DNA from: Desulfobacteraceae bacterium
GTDB taxonomy: Bacteria; Desulfobacterota; DSM-4660; Desulfatiglandales; Desulfatiglandaceae
Length of the DNA: 10,095 bases
Assembly (NCBI GenBank): GCA_030612945.1
Contig: JAUWMY010000062.1
Location: 1-10,095 of the forward strand
Direction of reading: 5' to 3'
Made by a program: the position numbers and the translations under genes. Under the pieces are notes generated by a model. That model made no database searches. It saw only the letters and a list, made by a program, of their open reading frames with translations, and was not told the origin of the DNA. Shown here piece by piece: positions 6,031-10,095 of this stretch (its first letter is position 1; each line of letters starts with the position of its first letter).

Positions 6031-6290
6031 ACCCTAACCCGGCTAAGCCGGAATTGACTATTGACTATTGACTATTGAATATTTGTGTCCCGCCTATATT
6101 AGCGGGATTCGCTCTTTCATTTTTTTGATAGGTCTTTTAATAATTGAAAGACTTTCTTAAAACATTCAATCTGGCTGTGGCATAAATCCTACGCAAACAT
6201 GACGGGATTTTGAAATATAGGTACTAACCCGGATAAACCGGAAAAGTGCCTGTTTGTCCCGCTTGCAACGGGGAAGTTATGGTAACCACT
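6031..6290. repeat. Repeat-filled gap after mlaD: duplicated palindromic motif, 7-bp tandem repeat, CCCGC hairpins
   Basis: The motif CTAACCCGGCTAAGCCGGAA (6034-6053) returns as CTAACCCGGATAAACCGGAA (6224-6243), 18 of 20 identical. The core CCGGCT-A-AGCCGG is a perfect palindrome in the first copy. TTGACTA occurs three times in tandem at 6054-6074. Each copy of the 20-mer is followed by a GTCCCGC hairpin: 6087-6108 (GTCCCGC...GCGGGAT) and 6256-6274 (GTCCCGC...CGGGGA). The layout is therefore a compound unit repeated about 190 bp apart. T-rich sequence at 6120-6126 after the first hairpin could make it a weak terminator for the yihY-mlaEFD transcript. I see no gene here. Confidence 0.65.
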
Positions 6291-6461
6291 TAGGAGGCTG
6301 TCCGAGAATGGCTATTTTCCCCAATCTCTACGTCCCCGATGAGCGGGATTTGTCAACAGGCTCAAATTATAATCCTCGAAATACTTCAATGTATTCCTGT
6401 GGTTATAATTTTCGCCTTCCTTGATCTTGGGAAAAATATCTCATTCTCAGACAGCCTCCTA
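6291..6461. mobile_element. 171-bp MITE-like element with 18-bp terminal inverted repeats flanked by TA
   Basis: GGAGGCTGTCCGAGAATG (6293-6310) at the left and CATTCTCAGACAGCCTCC (6442-6459) at the right are inverted copies with one mismatch. Both ends are bounded by TA (6291-6292 and 6460-6461), the target duplication expected of IS630/Tc1-mariner-type transposition. The inside is also partly self-complementary: AAATTATAA and GAAATAC on the left pair with GTATTCC and TTATAATTT on the right around TTCAAT. No transposase is encoded, so it would be non-autonomous. The family assignment rests only on the TA flanks and is inference. Confidence 0.7.
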
Positions 6462-6625
6462 GGGCTATATGTTTTTCCTGCCGTTGGTGGGGTCAGATGG
6501 GGAAACGCAATCCCGTGCTACGCGGGACTAAAAAAGTTGTATCACCATTCATTCTTCGGAAAACCTTTCTATCACTGGCTTTCCGGTTTGGAGTGTTGGA
6601 AGTGAATTGAATCCGGGAGATATGT
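6462..6625. other. Repeat-containing leader region of mlaC
   Basis: The 164 bp between the MITE-like element and mlaC hold one hairpin, TCCCG-TGCTACG-CGGGA (6511-6527). It is an inverted-orientation copy of the CCCGC hairpins to the left. The ribosome site of mlaC, GGGAGA, sits about 5 nt before ATG 6626. I see no clear sigma-70 promoter and no gene. Confidence 0.5.
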
Positions 6626-7228
6626 ATGAATAGATCGTATTTGTGGGTATGGGTGTTTTTTTTCACATGTGCAATTTGTGTCTCAATACCTGCCGTGGCG
6701 GGGGAGCCGACCGAAATAGTCAGGAAAACAACGGATAAAATCATCGCAATTTTGAGTGATCCCTCGCTGGAAGGCCCTGAAAAAATAGGAGAAAGAAAGC
6801 GGCTGGTTCGAGAAGCCGTGAGGGAGCAGTTTAATCGCAGGGAGATGTCACGGAGGACCCTTGCACGGCACTGGAGAAAAAGGACAGAGGAAGAAAAGAA
6901 AGAGTTTATTGATCTATACGGAAAGTTGTTGGAACAGACCTATTTGGACAGAGTGGAAGGCTATTCTGGAGAAAAGGTGTTTTACGAAGGAGAAGAGGTC
7001 GATGGGAAGTACGGGGTTGTTAAGGTCAAAATCCTGACCGAACAGCAGACAAAAATTGCGGTAGAGTACCGGCTCAAGAAGGCAAGTGATGACTGGTTGG
7101 TTTATGATGTATCAATTGAGGGTGTCAGCCTCGTTAACAATTATCGCAACCAATTCAACAGCATCATTGTGAGGTCCTCCTATAAAGATTTTATCAAAAA
7201 ACTAAAGGCCAAGGTTGAGAAACAATAG
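6626..7228 (+). CDS. mlaC: MlaC, periplasmic phospholipid carrier
   Basis: A soluble periplasmic shuttle (MlaC/Ttg2D, Tol_Tol_Ttg2 family) that carries phospholipid between outer-membrane MlaA and the inner-membrane MlaFED complex. The 200-aa precursor has a signal peptide: MNRSYLWVWV, a hydrophobic core to about residue 22, and a likely cleavage site after AVA (residue 25). Family features in the mature part are an N-terminal helix region (RKTTDKIIAILSD), REMSRRTLARHW, the helix EEKKEFIDLYGKLLEQTYL, the strands around KILTEQQTKIAVEYRL and the motif WLVYDVSIEGVSLVNNYRNQ, which is highly typical. GGGAGA upstream supports ATG 6626. The gene is cut off from mlaD by 595 bp of repeats, unlike the usual continuous mla operon, so it may have its own promoter. 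Confidence 0.93.
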   Translation: MNRSYLWVWVFFFTCAICVSIPAVAGEPTEIVRKTTDKIIAILSDPSLEGPEKIGERKRLVREAVREQFNRREMSRRTLARHWRKRTEEEKKEFIDLYGKLLEQTYLDRVEGYSGEKVFYEGEEVDGKYGVVKVKILTEQQTKIAVEYRLKKASDDWLVYDVSIEGVSLVNNYRNQFNSIIVRSSYKDFIKKLKAKVEKQ

Positions 7229-7269
7229 GGTTTTTAGTTGATTATCACAATGAAAGGAATTCACGCTGC

Positions 7270-8181
7270 GTGAGAATATTTTTTCGGATCTTTGTTTTTT
7301 CCATTTTCTTTTTGGGGCTTTTCCAGACCACTTGTTTTGCAGCGGAGGGGGCTGTATCATCGATCTCTTTTCAGGAGGGAAGCGGATACGGTTTTTTGAT
7401 ACAGGATGTGGGTGGGAGCTACCTTGTGGCAGTGATGGATTTGGATGTTAGCCAAGAGGGGAACCATTCAAGGGGCCGTGCCCGGCCTTTGATTCTTTGC
7501 CAAAAGGATAGCTCTGAGCAGGAGGAAGACGAAGAGGAGTTTGATGATATACCAGAAGGAGAAATGGAAATAGATTTTATCCGTGATCCCTTTGAGCCCG
7601 TTAACCGGGTTTTTTTCCACTTTAACGATAAACTCTATTTCTGGATCCTCAAACCAGTTGCTACCGGTTATAAGAAGGTGACTCCGGATCAATTCAGGAT
7701 CTGTGTCCGCAATTTTTTTTCCAACCTGATAATGCCCATTCGTGCTGTTAATTGTCTATTACAGGGGAAATTCATAGGGTTTGGTACCGAATTACTCAGG
7801 TTTCTTGTGAATTCGACCGTTGGTATGCTCGGTATAATGGACCCGGCACAAACAGCACTAAAACTTGAAAAACAGGATGAAGACTTTGGCCAGACACTGG
7901 GATTGTATGGCCTTGGGCCGGGGTTTTTTATCAATTGGCCGATTTTGGGCCCCTCCAGTGTTCGAGGAACAGTCGGGTTTGTGGGAGATCTGTATCTTGA
8001 TCCTGTGAGATGGGTCAGCATAGATTTCGGTGAATGGTTTATAATGAGTAGTTATGAGATGGTAAACACTGCTTCTCTCTCCCTTGGAGAGTATGAGGCG
8101 CTCAAAAAGGCCGCTCTTGACCCTTATGTTGCATTGAGAGATGCATATTATCAGTACCGGCAGAACAAGATTAAGAATTAA
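7270..8181 (+). CDS. mlaA: MlaA (VacJ), outer-membrane lipid-asymmetry protein
   Basis: MlaA forms a ring in the outer membrane that removes misplaced phospholipid from the outer leaflet and passes it to MlaC. The family core begins at DPFEPVNRVFFHFND (106-120) and continues through RNFFSNLIMPIRAVN, RFLVNSTVGMLGIMDPA (177-193), FGQTLGLYGLGPG (206-218) and PILGPSSVRGTVG. At 303 aa it exceeds E. coli MlaA (about 250) because about 80 residues lie between the signal peptide and the core, including a very acidic run near 82-102. The usual lipobox is poor: the sequence around the candidate Cys22 is FQTTC, not L-A/S-G/A-C, so lipidation is uncertain and a signal peptidase I site near CFA/AEG is possible. 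The GTG start at 7270 has AAAGGA about 12 nt upstream; an ATG at 7250 runs into a stop, so GTG is preferred. Confidence 0.92.
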   Translation: MRIFFRIFVFSIFFLGLFQTTCFAAEGAVSSISFQEGSGYGFLIQDVGGSYLVAVMDLDVSQEGNHSRGRARPLILCQKDSSEQEEDEEEFDDIPEGEMEIDFIRDPFEPVNRVFFHFNDKLYFWILKPVATGYKKVTPDQFRICVRNFFSNLIMPIRAVNCLLQGKFIGFGTELLRFLVNSTVGMLGIMDPAQTALKLEKQDEDFGQTLGLYGLGPGFFINWPILGPSSVRGTVGFVGDLYLDPVRWVSIDFGEWFIMSSYEMVNTASLSLGEYEALKKAALDPYVALRDAYYQYRQNKIKN

Positions 8182-8202
8182 ACATGGGACCAAAACAGAA
8201 CA

Positions 8203-8208
8203 GGGAGG
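8203..8208 (+). promoter_or_regulatory. Ribosome-binding site of the acyl-CoA dehydrogenase gene
   Basis: GGGAGG lies 7 nt before ATG 8216 and fixes the start. It falls in the 34-nt gap after mlaA, in which I see no terminator, so co-transcription with mlaCA is plausible. Confidence 0.65.
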
Positions 8209-8215
8209 ATTGTGA

Positions 8216-9835
8216 ATGACACAACAGAAAAGAATGGACCCGGAAATATTGTCCATGGTGCTTGATACCATTGCAAAGTTGGAGAAAGAAAAACTCTCTC
8301 TTGAGACCAAATTGGAAATGGACCAAAAGGGTGAGTTTCCAATGGAACTTATCCGGTTCATGTTAGGCCCTGAAATTGCGTTACATCTGGTTTTCATACC
8401 CGAAGAGTATGGGGGGCTTGGTGCTGGCGCGACAGAAGTTGCCTTAATATCCGAAAGGATGGCAAAAATGGATCTTGGCATAGCCACTTCTTTTTTGGCC
8501 ATATGTCTGGGCATGGATCCGCTCCGGGTAGGCGCCACACCTGAACAAAAGGAGAAATACATTACAAGGATAGCAGAGCAAGGGCTTATAGTAGCCTATG
8601 GAGTCACCGAACCAGAAGCAGGGTCCAATGTCCAGGCCCTCAAGACAAAGGCAGAACGCGTCCTTGATGATTCAGGCCAAATCAAGGGGTACAAGCTGAA
8701 CGGGCAAAAGCAGTTTATTACAAACGGCGGTGTAGCGGATCTTTACACTGTTCTTGCGGACACACCGGAAGGCCCCTCTTTTTTTGTTGTGGAGTCCGGG
8801 GCCGAAGGTTTAACCCCCGGTATTCATGAGGACAAACACGGGATACGTGCCTCTGATACCTGCTCTCTGACCTTTGAAGATCTTTTTGTCCCGGTGGAGA
8901 ATCTCATTGGGGGCGTTGAAGGGCAGGGGTTAAAAGAGGCCAATAAGGTCTTTGGCTATACCCGGTTAATGGTTGCCACCTTCGGCCTGGGTGGAGGCAT
9001 GGCATCGCTTGAAAGGGTCATTAAATACTCCAAGGAAAGAGTACAATTTGGAACAACCCTCTCAAAGAAGCAGGGATATACCCATAAACTCCTGGTCCCC
9101 CACGCCGTGGAGCTTGAAGCGGCCAGGGCCCATATAGAAGAAGTAGCCCACAGGCTTGATGACGGTGAAGAGGACCTGCAGGTGGAGGGATCTATTTCCA
9201 AATACTTTGCTACAGAGGCAGGTGATGCTATGGCCAATGATGGCATCCAGGCCTTTGGCGGTTATGGCTACATACGGGAATATGAAGTGGAGAAGATCAA
9301 GAGGGACGTCAAAATCCTTCCTATTTACGAAGGGACCAGCGAGATACAGAGAAGTATTATTTCAATGTTCCGAATGAGAGAAACGGTTCGTTCTAAAGGC
9401 GGCTTCTACCAGGAAATGGCTGACGGTCTGGACAAGCTACCAGAGGAATGCGCCGGACCTCTTTTGGCCCGGACAATTAGGGCAATGAATGAAGTGATTC
9501 TGGGGGCCCGTAAACATAAGTTGACTAAATCTCAATACGTGATGTTCCTGCTTGCTGATATGATGACATGGTGCGAGGTGGGGGGTGCGCTTTGCCATAA
9601 GGCGGCTTTGTATACAGGAGATGGGAGCCAATCTCTTGAATTCATGAATGCTGCAGCAAGGCTTTTTACAAGGGATGCTGTTGAAAGGGTCTATCTGAAT
9701 GGTCTCAAGATCATCTATGGTTGCAATCAAACCATTGATGAAGCCGGAGAGGCGCTGAATGCCCTTAATATGGCCCTGGCCATGAATGGCAAACTCAATG
9801 ACATGAACCTGGTTTCCTCGGAACTGGTAAAATAG
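8216..9835 (+). CDS. Acyl-CoA dehydrogenase with C-terminal extension
   Basis: An FAD-dependent enzyme that oxidises an acyl-CoA to the 2,3-enoyl-CoA and passes electrons to electron-transfer flavoprotein, in beta-oxidation or a related acid-degrading route. The 539-aa protein has FAD- and substrate-binding motifs YGVTEPEAGSN (128-138) and GQKQFITNG (163-171), an RVQFGTTLSKKQ helix (275-286), FGGYGYIREYEVEKIKRDVK (347-366) and the active-site segment LPIYEGTSEIQR, where Glu372 is the expected catalytic base. Single-domain acyl-CoA dehydrogenases are near 380-400 aa. Here about 150 mostly helical residues follow the catalytic domain, as in very-long-chain or ACAD9-like members and many long paralogues of anaerobic fatty-acid and aromatic-acid degraders. 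The chain-length preference cannot be read from the sequence. The link to the preceding lipid-transport genes is spacing only. Confidence 0.94.
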   Translation: MTQQKRMDPEILSMVLDTIAKLEKEKLSLETKLEMDQKGEFPMELIRFMLGPEIALHLVFIPEEYGGLGAGATEVALISERMAKMDLGIATSFLAICLGMDPLRVGATPEQKEKYITRIAEQGLIVAYGVTEPEAGSNVQALKTKAERVLDDSGQIKGYKLNGQKQFITNGGVADLYTVLADTPEGPSFFVVESGAEGLTPGIHEDKHGIRASDTCSLTFEDLFVPVENLIGGVEGQGLKEANKVFGYTRLMVATFGLGGGMASLERVIKYSKERVQFGTTLSKKQGYTHKLLVPHAVELEAARAHIEEVAHRLDDGEEDLQVEGSISKYFATEAGDAMANDGIQAFGGYGYIREYEVEKIKRDVKILPIYEGTSEIQRSIISMFRMRETVRSKGGFYQEMADGLDKLPEECAGPLLARTIRAMNEVILGARKHKLTKSQYVMFLLADMMTWCEVGGALCHKAALYTGDGSQSLEFMNAAARLFTRDAVERVYLNGLKIIYGCNQTIDEAGEALNALNMALAMNGKLNDMNLVSSELVK

Positions 9836-9848
9836 AAGAAGTAAACAA

Positions 9849-9888
9849 AGTGCCTAAAGTGAGCTAAAGTGTCTAAAATGCCTAAAGT
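9849..9888. repeat. Short degenerate tandem repeats (CTAAA-core)
   Basis: Just after the acyl-CoA dehydrogenase stop, GTGCCTAAA, GTGAGCTAAA, GTGTCTAAA and ATGCCTAAA follow one another: four units of 9-10 bp sharing the CTAAA(G/A)TG pattern. No hairpin is associated. Such strings occur between genes in Desulfobacterota, as I recall, and probably arise by slippage. I assign no function. Confidence 0.6.
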
Positions 9889-9939
9889 TGTTGAATGTGC
9901 GAACCCTAAGCATAAGGTAAGCTCACTTCCCGCTGACCT

Positions 9940-10095
9940 ATGAGCAAGGACAAAAAGTTTTATCGAAGGCCGGCAAAAACTCGGTCGAGCAGGAAAAGGC
10001 GGAGCAATGTCAAAGTTTATGCGCGTTCAAGTTCGCATAGGCAGGCCCAGTATGGAAAACCCAGGATAGACCCGGAACTGAGGGCAATTTTCCGC
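9940..10095 (+). CDS. Partial CDS with very basic N-terminus, function not recognised
   Basis: A plus-strand frame opens at ATG 9940 and stays open for all 52 codons to the window edge. The first 40 residues are rich in Arg, Lys and Ser (FYRRPAKTRSSRKRRSNVKV), then come GKPRIDPELRAIFR. The segment looks like a disordered, nucleic-acid-binding-type leader before a folded domain. The D-P-E-L-(K/R)-x-I-F phrase reminds me of sequence just before the helicase core of some DEAD/DEAH-box helicases in Desulfobacterota, but that is a weak recollection. The ribosome-binding site is poor; an AAGGTAAG about 20 nt upstream is too far away. A shifted start or a chance open frame remain possible. Confidence 0.45.
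   Translation, partial: MSKDKKFYRRPAKTRSSRKRRSNVKVYARSSSHRQAQYGKPRIDPELRAIFR

Noticed and set aside
6039..6051. CCGGCT-A-AGCCGG after mlaD as an intrinsic terminator
   Set aside because: No T-run follows; TTGACTA repeats come directly after it, and it recurs at 6228, so a repeat element explains it better.
6031..6300. CRISPR array
   Set aside because: There are only two copies of the 20-bp motif, about 190 bp apart, and the tandem repeat is 7 bp without spacers; no cas genes are present.
6339..6605. Plus-strand open frame of 88 codons between mlaD and mlaC
   Set aside because: It runs through the MITE-like inverted repeats and a CCCGC hairpin, has no good ribosome site and no recognisable domain.

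Overview
The window looks like chromosome from an anaerobic Gram-negative bacterium of the Desulfobacterota (old Deltaproteobacteria), probably a Desulfobacterales-type sulfate reducer or syntroph. The evidence is a complete set of genes for the Mla lipid-transport pathway (so an outer membrane is present), a large acyl-CoA dehydrogenase with a C-terminal extension, moderate GC content, repeat-rich intergenic regions, and a small gene that makes sense only if the organism inserts selenocysteine. The taxonomic placement is inference.

Minus-strand block (about 1-2200). Read right to left, this block starts with a 68-codon glutaredoxin-like gene (1896-2102) that has an in-frame TGA at the redox position and a bacterial SECIS-like hairpin straight after it. 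It is very probably a selenoprotein, and ordinary ORF calling misses it. Next comes threonine synthase (199-1707), then the first 12 codons of a gene leaving the window at base 1 (tentatively rlmH).

Intergenic block (2103-2639). It holds a region of about 200 bp that folds on itself as one imperfect palindrome (2256-2460), then a compact 106-nt sequence (2530-2635) whose arms pair as a three-way junction and end 4 nt before the next start codon.

Plus-strand block (2640-8181). yihY/brkB is followed almost without gaps by mlaE, mlaF and mlaD. A 595-bp repeat-filled gap then separates mlaD from mlaC and mlaA. Together the Mla genes encode the inner-membrane ABC complex (permease, ATPase, MCE protein), the periplasmic carrier and the outer-membrane protein that move phospholipid between the two membranes. 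No mlaB (STAS protein) is seen. The gap carries a 171-bp MITE-like element flanked by TA, several short CCCGC/GCGGG hairpins, a duplicated 20-bp palindromic motif and a 7-bp tandem repeat.

Right end (8216-10095). An acyl-CoA dehydrogenase of 539 aa follows mlaA by 34 nt and may be read from the same transcript. After it come short CTAAA-type tandem repeats and the start of a very basic open frame (9940 onward) that leaves the window.
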